The position numbers and the translations under genes are program-made. Shown here piece by piece: positions 1 to 9,000 of a stretch of 64,000 bases of DNA; position 1 is the first letter of the stretch; every line of letters begins with the position of its first letter. The notes under the pieces were generated by a model that did no database searches, was not told where the DNA came from, and saw only the letters and a program-made list of their open reading frames with translations. Source of the stretch: JAJPHU01 sp035553375 (GTDB taxonomy: Bacteria; Planctomycetota; Planctomycetia; Gemmatales; Gemmataceae); NCBI GenBank assembly GCA_035553375.1, contig DATNCY010000320.1:5572-69571 (forward strand), given 5' to 3'.

Positions 1-1032
1 GCCAAAACCTTGCCGCCGCTGGCTCCGCCTGCGGAAGCGGTCACGCGCATCGGCAAGGCGCTGGATAGTTTGTCACCCAAAAACAAGCCTGGGGCGGAGA
101 TGGCCCAGCGTTTGGCCCCGGAGGGGCCGATCGGCATGAAACTGTTGCGCGAGCGGGCCGCGCAGTTGGAGAAGCAGGCCGGCGAGTTGCGCCGACTCGC
201 CTCCGCCGTGCATCAGCGGAACGTGCTGGATGAACTGGTGCGCGTGTTGCACGTCGAGGAGAAGAACATCGATTTGTTGCACGCCGCCCTGCTCATCGCG
301 CGTCTGGACAACGAGGATGTCGATGTCGAGGCGTATCGGCACGAGGTCGAGCGCATGGCCGACAAGATCACCGCGCGACTGCCGAAGAACGCCGACGATA
401 AAACCCGCCTCGCGGCGCTCAATAAGTATCTCTTTTCGGAGCGCGGCTTTCACGGCAGTCGCGGCGATTACTACAATCGCTCCAATAGCTATCTCTCCGA
501 GGTGATCGACGATCGCGAGGGGCTGCCCATCACGTTGTCGGTGTTGTACATCGAACTGGGCCGCCGGCTTAACGTGCGGCTGGAGGGCGTCGGCTTGCCC
601 GGCCATTTCGTGGTCCGGCTCAAGCCGGCCAAGGGAGAAGGGCAACTCATCGATGTCTACGAGGGCGGACAACCGCTCACGAGGGAAGAGGCGGGTAAAA
701 AAGTCCTTGAAATTACCCGGCGAGCGCTGCGCGATGAGCATCTCAGCGGGGTGAATAAACGGGCCATTATTGTTCGTATGCTGCATAATTTGCTCAATGT
801 GGCTCGCGAGGAGAAGGACAACGACGGCATGCTTCGCTATGTCAACGCCATCGTCACCGTGGACCCCGAGGCGGCTCCCGAACGCGGGCTGCGGGCCGGA
901 TTGCGTTACCAGGCGGGCGATCGCGCCGGAGCGCTGCAAGACGTGGACTGGCTGTTGAAACATCAACCGGAAGGGTTGGACGTGGAAAAAGTGCGGCAGT
1001 TCCGCCGCCTGCTCACGCGGCCGGACAAATGA
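1..1032 (+). CDS. SirB1-like transglutaminase-fold protein (5' partial)
   Basis: The frame is open to the left window edge (codons for Ala-Lys-Thr precede the TTG at 10), so the true start lies outside and the gene is truncated here. The middle of the visible ~340 residues carries the SirB1/Transglut_core2 signature (SEVIDDREGLPITLSVLY followed by GLPGHFVVRL). A helical TPR-like tail follows (LHNLLNVA, YQAGDRAGAL). Bacterial SirB1-type proteins have a transglutaminase fold plus TPR repeats and mostly no demonstrated enzyme activity; a role as a protein-interaction module is known only by analogy. It sits 63 bp before an aldolase gene on the same strand. The family call is firm, the function is not known. 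Confidence 0.8.
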   Translation, partial: AKTLPPLAPPAEAVTRIGKALDSLSPKNKPGAEMAQRLAPEGPIGMKLLRERAAQLEKQAGELRRLASAVHQRNVLDELVRVLHVEEKNIDLLHAALLIARLDNEDVDVEAYRHEVERMADKITARLPKNADDKTRLAALNKYLFSERGFHGSRGDYYNRSNSYLSEVIDDREGLPITLSVLYIELGRRLNVRLEGVGLPGHFVVRLKPAKGEGQLIDVYEGGQPLTREEAGKKVLEITRRALRDEHLSGVNKRAIIVRMLHNLLNVAREEKDNDGMLRYVNAIVTVDPEAAPERGLRAGLRYQAGDRAGALQDVDWLLKHQPEGLDVEKVRQFRRLLTRPDK

Positions 1033-1095
1033 TGACGTTGCCGCTCGACAAACCCGAAGCGCTAGCGACGGATACTCCAGAGTAAAAGGATAAAT

Positions 1096-1875
1096 ATGGG
1101 CGCACATTTGAAAACACTGCTGGCACAGGATCGCGTGGTGAAGCTCTTCGCGCTGGGCCAACTGTGTAATCCCAAGCTGGTCGAGATGATCGCCTGGCAG
1201 GGTGGCTTCGATGCGGTTTGGTTCGATCAGGAGCATGTCGGCCTGACGATTCCGCAGATCGAGGAGGCGGCGCGGGCGGCGCGCGGCTGCGGTCTGGACA
1301 GCTTCGTCCGTCTGACGGCGACCGATTACGCCACCGTCATGCGCGCGCTCGAAGCGGGCGCCGGCGGCGTCATGGCCGCGATGGTGCGCAGCGTCCGCCA
1401 GGTCGAGGAGTTGATGAGTTGGGCCAAGTTTCATCCGCGCGGTATGCGCGGCGTCAACGGCACCGGTGCCGATGGCCGTTATGGCATGATGCCCGCTCCC
1501 GAATACTTCCGCCGTGCCAATGCTGAAACCGTCGTCGGCGTGCAGATCGAGCATGTGGACGCCGTCGAGGATGTCGAGAAGATAGCCGCCATTCCCGATC
1601 TTGATTTTCTCTTTATCGGCCCCGCGGACCTTAGCCAATCGATGGGATTGCCCGGCGAGTGGGATCATCCGCGCATGTGGCAGGCCATCGAGCGCGTGGC
1701 TCGCGCTTGTCGCGCCAATCGTGTGCCCTGGGCTATCCTGCCGCGCGATGCCGACCATGCACGCCGCTGCGTCGAATTGGGATGTCGCATCCTGTCGGTC
1801 GGTATCGACGCCTGGGTCTTCAACCTCGGACTGAAAGCGTTCAAGGACCGCTTTGCGGAGTTCTTCGCCGGCTAA
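1096..1875 (+). CDS. HpcH/HpaI family aldolase
   Basis: This 259-residue protein has the usual length of HpaI-type class II pyruvate aldolases, which cleave or form 4-hydroxy-2-oxoacids with a divalent metal. Hallmarks are visible: WFDQEHVGL near residue 40 (acid/base His region), VQIEHVDAVEDV near 150 (metal-ligand Glu, canonically QIE) and FIGPADLSQSMG near 175 (metal-ligand Asp and substrate loop). The ATG at 1096 follows AAAGGAT at a normal Shine-Dalgarno distance. It is followed by a palindromic repeat rather than a second catabolic gene, so the substrate cannot be inferred from context. Related families (citrate lyase beta, macrophomate synthase-like) share the fold, but the PADLSQSMG loop favours HpaI. 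Confidence 0.88.
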   Translation: MGAHLKTLLAQDRVVKLFALGQLCNPKLVEMIAWQGGFDAVWFDQEHVGLTIPQIEEAARAARGCGLDSFVRLTATDYATVMRALEAGAGGVMAAMVRSVRQVEELMSWAKFHPRGMRGVNGTGADGRYGMMPAPEYFRRANAETVVGVQIEHVDAVEDVEKIAAIPDLDFLFIGPADLSQSMGLPGEWDHPRMWQAIERVARACRANRVPWAILPRDADHARRCVELGCRILSVGIDAWVFNLGLKAFKDRFAEFFAG

Positions 1876-1889
1876 TTGGCTGTAACCGA

Positions 1890-1960
1890 ATGGCGAACGG
1901 CCGGCGTCAGCCGGCCGGTTAGAGCCTACACCAGCCGGCTGACGCCGGCCGTTCGCCCAT
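1890..1960. repeat. Palindromic repeat, family C
   Basis: The arms GCGAACGGCCGGCGTCAGCC (1893-1912) and its mirror near 1937-1957 form a ~25-bp hairpin with an ~18-nt loop. A second, slightly diverged copy lies at 36662-36740. No T-tract follows, so it is not a simple intrinsic terminator. Confidence 0.9.
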
Positions 1961-2084
1961 TAAGTTAGTGCCGCTAATCTTACCACCAGAATGAGGCTGT
2001 TCGACCTTTTCGGGGTTACATACTCACGGAACCGCGATTCGCCGGGGGCCGGCGCGCGGGTTTCCTTCTGACGAAAGGTTCGCG

Positions 2085-4349
2085 ATGGATAAGCCGATCG
2101 TGCCGCCCACACCCACTCGTGGCCTGGCTTCGTATACTTGGTGGCTGGTTCTCTGTCTGGTCGGCCTGGATTATTTCAGCACGCTGGCTTATTTGCCCTC
2201 GATGGCCGTGGACAGGGCCACGCGCGATTTCGCGCCGCTCACCGCCCTTTTAGTGGTGCTCGTCACGCTGTTCGTGGCGCTGCCGATCTATCTCTATGTC
2301 GTCGGTCGCTCGCCGAACGGTTACGGCGTGACGGGATTGCTGGAAAGCCATTTTCGCGGATGGAGCGGCAAACTCCTCATCCTCTTTCTGCTCGGTTTCA
2401 TCGCCGCCGATTTCGTCATCACCCGCACGCTGTCCACGGCCGACGCCTCCCTGCACCTCATCCACAATTCCTACTGGCAAGCCCACGCCGATTGGATGAC
2501 GCAAGCGCGGGAATCGTTGCGTGCGTCCCTGCCGGCGAGACTCCAAGGAGAAACCGCCAATCAAGTACTCGACTGGTGGAACGAACAACTCACCGTGACC
2601 GTGATCCTCTCGGTCCTCGGTTTCGTTTTGTATTTCTTCCTGTTGCGTGGTTTCACGCGCGGCTTCATGATCGCGGCCGGCGTTATCGTTAGTCTCTTCG
2701 TTGCGCTCAATGGCGTGGTTATCGTCAGCAGCATTCTTTATCTAATCCATCATCCCGATTACATCGCCAACTGGGAATTTTTTCAGGAGGTGGCCCACGA
2801 CCAAGACACTATCGCCCTCACCTTCTATCTGGCCTATAGCGCCTTCCGGTACTTCCCTCCGTTAGCCTTGGGCCTAGGTGGTTTTGAACTGAGCATGGCA
2901 AGCGTCGGTCTGGTGCGTGGCTGGTCGGGAGACGATCCGGCGCAGCCGCGCGGCCGCATTCGCAATGCGCGCAAGCTCCTCATTGCGGCTGCTTTCCTTA
3001 TGAGTCTATTCCTGTTTGGCTCCGTGCTGTCGGTCACGCTTTTGGTGCCCACGAAGGATCTCAAGGGCGATGGCCCCGCGCACAACCGCGCCCTGGCTTA
3101 CCTGGCTCACGGAGGTTCCCTTCAGCCGCCTGGCCACGATCCGAACGCCCCGCGCGGCCCACGGCCGGAGGATTTCGACGAGCTTGAGGAGATGCCGGCT
3201 GGCCCGGCCGAGCCGGCGAAGGACATCGAATCGACGGAAAAGCCGGCAGCCGCCGGACCAACCGCGGCCGATCTCAACCCGCTGTTCGGCCCCGCCTTCG
3301 GCACGCTTTACGATGTCAGCGCCCTTCTCATTCTCTTCCTGGCCGGGGCCAGCGTGACCATCAGCCTGCGCGATCTCCTGCCGTACTACCTGACGCGCTA
3401 CGGCATGGAAATGCACTGGGCACGCCGTACCGGTCTCCTGCTGCACCTGTTTAATCTAATTATTCTCGTCGTCATCCTCTATTTTCACGCCAGCGTGTCT
3501 CACCAGCAGGGTGCTTATTCCACGAGCGTTCTGGTGCTGCTCGCCAGCGCTGCTCTCGCCGCGATCGTGGATCTCCGCGCGCGCCGGCGGCGTTCGTTCT
3601 GGCTCCCGCTGGTCACCGCTCCGTTGTTCCTCGCCTGTGCATTCTTCCTTCTGATGATCGTTCTGCCTCTTCCCTTCGCCACCCCGTCATGGCTGCGGTT
3701 CAACGATAATCTGTTGAATCTCTTCACGGCCGTTATTTTTAGTCGAGACGAAGCCGGCCTCGTGTGGGAAAGCCCAGCCGGCGCGGTCATCGCGCTGCTG
3801 TTTGTCGCCGTGATCTTTGTCCTGGCAGGCGTATCGCGCTGGTGGCGCAGCACGGAACTGCGCTACCAGGGATTCACTTTCGACGACGACCATTCGGGAA
3901 CCCGCTGGGAAGAGATTCGCCAACTCGAATTTCAAGTGTTGGTGCCGCACCGCCCCGATCATCGTTCGCTGGCGGAGAAAGACGCCGACATACGCGCACG
4001 CCATCGCCTGGCGTCGGATGTGCCGATCATCTTCATCGAGGCGGAGCTAGGCGATCCGAGCGATTTCCATAACGAACCGCTCATGCGAATCGTCCAGGAC
4101 GGCGGTATGGAAGTGATTCGCGTATCGCACTGCGCCTCGATCGCGCATGTGGTGGCCGCGATCGCCCTGGAGTTCGCGACGGTCGGCCGGCCGCCGGAGA
4201 TTCATTTCGCCTGGTCGGAGGAATCGCCGTTGGCCTCCAACCTGCACTTCCTGTTGTGGGGCGAAGGAAACATTCCGTGGATGGTCCACGCGCTCATTCG
4301 CAAGACCGAAGCGGAGGCCGCGCGCCGGCCGCGCGTCGTGATCGGATGA
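2085..4349 (+). CDS. APC-superfamily amino-acid-transporter-like membrane protein
   Basis: A 754-residue polytopic membrane protein. The N-terminus has the APC-like first helix (LVGLDYFSTLAYLPSMA, residues ~24-40), followed by hydrophobic segments at roughly 48-70, 90-115, 165-185, 192-220, 240-270, 300-325, 410-430, 450-475, 485-505, 520-545 and 565-585. Two additions are unusual. A Pro/Glu-rich hydrophilic loop lies at ~330-400, and a soluble C-terminal domain of ~170 residues starts near 590 (LRYQGFTFDDDH). The arrangement matches remembered large actinobacterial and planctomycete proteins annotated as amino acid transporters. The substrate is not deducible. The gene stands alone, with an ATG at 2085 behind GAAAGG. 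Confidence 0.65.
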   Translation: MDKPIVPPTPTRGLASYTWWLVLCLVGLDYFSTLAYLPSMAVDRATRDFAPLTALLVVLVTLFVALPIYLYVVGRSPNGYGVTGLLESHFRGWSGKLLILFLLGFIAADFVITRTLSTADASLHLIHNSYWQAHADWMTQARESLRASLPARLQGETANQVLDWWNEQLTVTVILSVLGFVLYFFLLRGFTRGFMIAAGVIVSLFVALNGVVIVSSILYLIHHPDYIANWEFFQEVAHDQDTIALTFYLAYSAFRYFPPLALGLGGFELSMASVGLVRGWSGDDPAQPRGRIRNARKLLIAAAFLMSLFLFGSVLSVTLLVPTKDLKGDGPAHNRALAYLAHGGSLQPPGHDPNAPRGPRPEDFDELEEMPAGPAEPAKDIESTEKPAAAGPTAADLNPLFGPAFGTLYDVSALLILFLAGASVTISLRDLLPYYLTRYGMEMHWARRTGLLLHLFNLIILVVILYFHASVSHQQGAYSTSVLVLLASAALAAIVDLRARRRRSFWLPLVTAPLFLACAFFLLMIVLPLPFATPSWLRFNDNLLNLFTAVIFSRDEAGLVWESPAGAVIALLFVAVIFVLAGVSRWWRSTELRYQGFTFDDDHSGTRWEEIRQLEFQVLVPHRPDHRSLAEKDADIRARHRLASDVPIIFIEAELGDPSDFHNEPLMRIVQDGGMEVIRVSHCASIAHVVAAIALEFATVGRPPEIHFAWSEESPLASNLHFLLWGEGNIPWMVHALIRKTEAEAARRPRVVIG

Positions 4350-4752
4350 ACTTTTGAAGACAGGATACACCGGCGATCAGAGCGGCCAGGAGGCTGCTCA
4401 GCAGTCGCCGATGGAAAAGGTTATGCGCGGATGTGGAAGTTCTCGTCGTTCAAACAGAACAATTTAGTTCCATCTGTGGATACGTGGACGGATTTGCACA
4501 AAGGCGGGTAAGTAGTCAAGAATAAAAAAGGGGGCAAAGGAGAAAAAAATGCCGATGGCGCAAGTAGGATAAAATCAAGAACTTGGGTCGGACATCACGC
4601 CGATTGCGCAAAAAGCCGCGTTGGAGAAGCAGCGAATTTTTGCTTGACGCCCACGAGACACCCGAACAAACTAGACAGCTGAAAGCTGTAGAATAACTTG
4701 TTCGGCGAAGGAGAGATTCTGGGCCACCAGTTTTTCGGGAGGCGGTGCTTCC
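4350..4752. other. 403-bp intergenic region, no gene seen
   Basis: No credible ORF is seen on either strand. The stretch is more AT-rich than its neighbours. It ends in a short inverted repeat around 4672-4706 (CGAACAA, ACAGCT / AGCTGT, TTGTTCG) directly upstream of the next gene. That hairpin may be a leader structure, but no clear promoter could be assigned. Confidence 0.5.
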
Positions 4753-5175
4753 ATGTCCATTATCTTCAAGTGCGAGTGCGGGCGAGACTATGAACTGGAG
4801 GATGAGAATACTCCCCGCACGATTCACTGCTTGATCTGTAAACGGCCCATAACCGTGCCCGTCAAGTCGCGGCCGGAAATCCCATCTGCGGTAACTACTA
4901 CCGGCGTCCAGAGTGTACCAACTGACCCACACCCTCAAGTGGACTCCGCAGCCTCGCGCTCAGATCTCCCCAGCGAGTCCCCCCGCATAAAACGGGGCTT
5001 CAACCTAACCGACCTAGCTCTCGCAGGCGGCGGTATCCTGATGGTCGCGGCCTTCCTCTGGTACTTCGTCGGGTATAGGATCTTCGGCGGTGAGCGGCTT
5101 TACCCAGCAGGGGTGTTATTCCTGACGGGACTCCTCTTCATAGTGAGAATCATGATGAGAGACATGCAGAACTGA
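4753..5175 (+). CDS. Small zinc-ribbon membrane protein
   Basis: A 140-residue protein. Residues 6-32 contain two CxC/CxxC knuckles (FKCECGRDYEL and HCLICKRPI), a typical four-Cys zinc ribbon. A Ser/Pro-rich linker follows, then two hydrophobic segments near 88-107 (LALAGGGILMVAAFLWYFVG) and 115-133. GGGAGG about 10 nt before the ATG supports the start. Small ribbon-plus-transmembrane proteins are common in planctomycetes; the same layout starts the protein at 34950-36647. The function is unknown. Confidence 0.7.
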   Translation: MSIIFKCECGRDYELEDENTPRTIHCLICKRPITVPVKSRPEIPSAVTTTGVQSVPTDPHPQVDSAASRSDLPSESPRIKRGFNLTDLALAGGGILMVAAFLWYFVGYRIFGGERLYPAGVLFLTGLLFIVRIMMRDMQN

Positions 5176-5191
5176 GAGTCTGTCCCGAAAG

Positions 5192-5223
5192 CCCCTCTCC
5201 CCCTGTACTCCGGGGGAGAGGGG
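5192..5223. repeat. Hairpin repeat, family J
   Basis: CCCCTCTCCCCC and its exact complement GGGGGAGAGGGG flank an 8-nt loop just after the zinc-ribbon gene. A truncated second copy with the same head (TGTCCC, AAGC, then CCCCTCTCCCC and TGTACTC) lies at 63848-63885, so this is a repeat family rather than a one-off terminator. Confidence 0.8.
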
Positions 5224-5272
5224 TTGGGGTCACGAGGCGAATCTTTCGACGCGGCGAACTCAACCGTGCTTT

Positions 5273-5593
5273 TTAACCGTGCCTCTTCTCTGTTGCCAGC
5301 GCCGCTTCCACACCGAAGGTTTGCACCAGATCCAACGCCGCCGCACGCAACGTCATCTGCTGTAGTTGCGCCCACAGATCGATCACGTCGCCCGCCTGGC
5401 CGCAACACGACGCGAAACAGTGAAACACGTTCTCCTCCAGATTCACGCTAAATGTGCGATCGCGGCCATCGCCCCGATACAGCGGGGCAGTCACCACGAC
5501 ATGTCCGCAGCGTGAGGTGTCGATGCGGACGGGGTGGTTGTTTGGGTTTGTTGTCGAGGGCGGTTGCGTGTGGTTGGTGTTGGCTGTTAGCAT
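5273..5593 (-). pseudogene. CHC2-type zinc-finger protein fragment (mobile-element relic)
   Basis: The 106-residue reading frame contains a degenerate primase-type CHC2 finger: RCGHVVVTAPLY, then FSVNLEENVFHCFASC, then GDVIDLWAQLQQ. The spacing resembles CHC2 fingers of DnaG-like proteins and of short planctomycete ORFs that I recall near transposons. The N-terminal ~20 residues are low-complexity (Asn/Thr/Pro), and the protein ends soon after the finger, far shorter than a primase. No toprim domain or transposase is adjacent. I read it as a remnant; an intact small DNA-binding protein remains possible. Confidence 0.5.
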
Positions 5594-6021
5594 GGGATCT
5601 TCGGAATGGTGTAGGGTTGCGGTGCCCTAGCCGCGAAGCTCCTCCGTGGCTGTCGGACGTTGAGGAAGCTTGTGATGAGAGGTCGTGGCCGCAAGATGTA
5701 ACGAGCTTCTGCATCCGGCGCGGAGGGGCCAATCTGTAGCAAGAGGTCGCACCTCAGCAGACCGAAAGACCTCCCGCGACTCCTCAACAGAGGATACTTC
5801 CGGCAGGGTGCCGGCCATAAAACAGAACATACAAGCAGACCGGGCGGCCATGACTGTGATTCGAGCTATTACGTCAACCCCGGCCGCCCGGCTGCTGAGT
5901 TGTGTCGTTTGGGAACCGGAGGACAATCAATCAACGGTATCATGCCTGGTCTTTTGTCTTTTGTATTTTTTCCGTGTTTTCCGTGTTTTCCGTGGTGAAA
6001 GGTTTTTATTTGCAAGACGGG
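5594..6021. other. 428-bp intergenic region with short repeats
   Basis: No gene is supported. A 10-bp inverted pair CCGGGCGGCC / GGCCGCCCGG lies between about 5842 and 5894. Immediately before the next gene is a tandem 9-mer (TTTTCCGTG, ~5968-5996). The 9-mer array could translate as an N-terminal extension of the flavoprotein (FSVFSVFSV), which is one reason to reject the upstream ATG at 5902. Confidence 0.5.
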
Positions 6022-9000
6022 ATGAGTTTCGCTCAGTACGACGTGGTCGTCGTGGGCGCTGGCTGCGCGGGGTTGACGGCGGCCATCGGGTTGGCGCGGG
6101 CCGGCTTCGCGGTGGCCATCGTGGAAGCCTCCGAGGTGGGCGGCGGTAATGGCATCGGCGGTGTTTGCTTCGCCGAGAATCTGGCTCATGCCGACATCCT
6201 TGGCTTTGAGGGCGTCGAAGCGCTGGCCTGGGAGCGCCGGCTGATTGAACGCGGCAGCTTCGCCACCGACGGACGCCGTCTCGTCGGCAACGTCTACCGC
6301 GATCCCAAGGCGTTTCGCCACTGTTACACGGTGCTGCGATCGCGCTTCGATCCTCACCTGGCACAGATTGCCGTGAAGCACGGCGTCACATTGCTGGCGG
6401 AGACTCTTGTTGAAAGCCTCATCCGCGATGGCCGGCGCGTCATCGGCATTGCCACCTCACGCGGTCCTTTTTATAGCAATCTCGTCTTTCTCGCCGAGGG
6501 CGATGCCGGCCATCTCGTCAGCCGCGAGGGATTTGATCGCTCCAGCGATCCGCGTGACGTTCCGGCTTTTCTCTACAGTCTTCAGCAAGTCATCGATCTG
6601 CCGGCCGGCGCCATTGAAGAGTGTTTCCACGTTGGGCCGGAAGAGGGCGTTGCCTACGATTTGCTGTTGCGCAATCACGGCAGAATCCCACTCAATGCAC
6701 GCGGCTTCGTTTGCGGCAATCGCCAGAGTTTGACGCTGAACGTCACACTGCCGGCCGAGAACTTGTCTCAACATTTCGAGGGCGAACCGCGACAACTGCT
6801 GGACTGGTTCGCGGACATGCCGGCGCTTCGGCCGTGGTGGCGCGACGGCCGGCGCGGTGCGTGGACGGTCAAACTGCTCCGTGCCGGTGGGCCGCGCGAC
6901 ATTCCTTATCTCATCGAGGACGGTTTAGCCATCGGCGGCGCGGCGGCGGGGTTGGGCGTCGATTTCCCGGTGATGAATCTATCGGGGCCGGCCACGGCCA
7001 CGGGCCTGCTGTTCAGCCAGGCGGCGGCGCGCATTCGCGCCGAAGGCGGCGACTTCAGCCGCGCGCAACTCCAGCGTCATTACCTCGAACCGCTGCAACA
7101 GACGCGCTACTGGCAGGACATGGAGTTTTTGCAGCGCTGGCCGAGCTACGTCAAGAAAACCCATGTCTTGTTCGATCGGGAACTGGACCTGCTCCTGGAT
7201 TCGTCAGCCGTTTGGTCGAGTCCGCGTGGCTGGCTGCCGAGGAAACTACTCGGCTGGTTCCTTGTCCTGGCGCGTGTTCCCTGGTCCCAATGGGGTGAAT
7301 GGCAAAACGACATCCTTCAGATGGGCCATGCGCTGCGTTTGCGCGACGTGACGACACGACCGGCGCTGGCGCGAGTCCTCCTCGATGGCGCGCTCAATGC
7401 GTTCCGCGATCTGGTACGTCGGCCGCGGCTGCATCTTCCGCCGAGCGGAGAGTTGCGTGTTCACTTTCATTCGGCGGATGACGAGGGTTCCGCGAATACG
7501 ACGCCGCGCCTCGTGCGTCGATGGTTCGGCCGATTTCGGCCGGTGCTGGCCTCGGCCGGTCGCATTCTCTATCGCAATGGTGACACGCCGTTGTCAGTGA
7601 AATTGACCGGCATAGTCGAATTGCTCGTGCGGCAAATTAACCTGCTCGACTTGCTGGTTCTCGCGGCCCTGGCTTTTCTGGCGGTGATCGCCAGTATCTC
7701 GCGGACGGTGGCGACATACCTGTTTCGCTGGATGCGCCGGCGGCGCAGTGAAGCGATCGTTCTCGAAAAGTCAGCGGCCGTTGTTTCCTCCGAGAGAGAG
7801 AAAACCGGTCCAACCTCGCGCGCTACTGCCGCGAAGTCGTCTCCTTGCATCCATATTGTGGGGAAAACGACGCAGCCGCGACAGCAGGCGGCTGCCGTGC
7901 ATCGATTGCCGCACATTTGTCCTACCGGCGTGTTTGAGATACAGGGAGACCCATCCCAGACCGTGCAAGTGATCGTTCACGGCGACAGGTGCATCGACTG
8001 CGAGGCGTGTTGGCGGACCAATCCGTTCGTGGACTGGGGGCGCGGCGGACGGGTTCACCCCGCGATGTCTCGGCTCAACGATCCCTGGGAGATAGGCGTC
8101 CGAGATGATGCACTGGCGGATGCGGATGTACGGGCCAGCGTGTCGAAGCTGCTCGATCAACTCGATCGCAAGCTCCACGAATTGGACGATGCCTTGACGG
8201 ACGGCTCGGCCTGGGTGGATCGGGCACGCAGCGATCATCTTGAGATGTTGGCCCGCTATGCGCAGCAATTGGCAGTGCGCGTTCAAGAGGTGCTTGAGGA
8301 AAACAGCGAACGACTCGGCGCGGCGCGGCAACGGCTGCTGGAATTGGCGGCGGCCCTCATTGTCAAAACCGCGGAGCGGACCCATCGCGCATGGGATGGC
8401 CGATTCGCCTGGGCCATCGCCGAGGGCCGACAACTACGTCAGCATCATCTGACCGGCTTGCGCCGGCTACTCGGAGAGAACACCTTCACCCAGCCCAGAG
8501 CGCCGGCGAAGGGTTCTTCCGATCCGTCGCCGGCGCTCCGGGCTGATTGGGTTTCGTCGCTGCCGTCGCTCGTGCCGGACGATGCCGCCGGCAAGCATTT
8601 ACTGGCCGACATCGCGGCGCGTCGCTATGTGCTGGAGACGCTCGAACAGGTGTGGGCACCCGCCGATACGCTCGGTCATGCCGATCTGCTGGCGGCAGTG
8701 GCGAGGGAGGTTCGCGATGATTTGGCCGCGCAGACCGCTCTCCTTAACGACGCGGATGCAGCACGCGAGTCCGGCCGGCATCCGCTGCCGGAGGCGTATC
8801 GTCAACACGGTCCTCGATTGCTTGCGGATGCGGAACAGACTCGCGCCCTTCTCGATGTTCCCGCTGACTGGCCCACGCTGGCCCAGCGCCGCGCGCTGGT
8901 GGCCGAGCGCGAAGAGATTCGCGAAGCCGAAGACCGTCTTCTCGCTCTGGCATTCGACGGGCGGAATGGTTCACGCGAACAGGCAGCCGAGATGGAAGTG

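Noticed and set aside
73..1758. 561-residue open frame on the minus strand across the SirB1-like and aldolase genes
   Set aside because: It is antisense to two recognisable genes, spans their gap, is rich in His/Arg/Gln without motifs and has no ribosome site. It is a high-GC shadow.
4640..4680. Sigma-70-like promoter upstream of the zinc-ribbon gene
   Set aside because: TTGACG is present at about 4643, but no convincing -10 box is found at the right distance.
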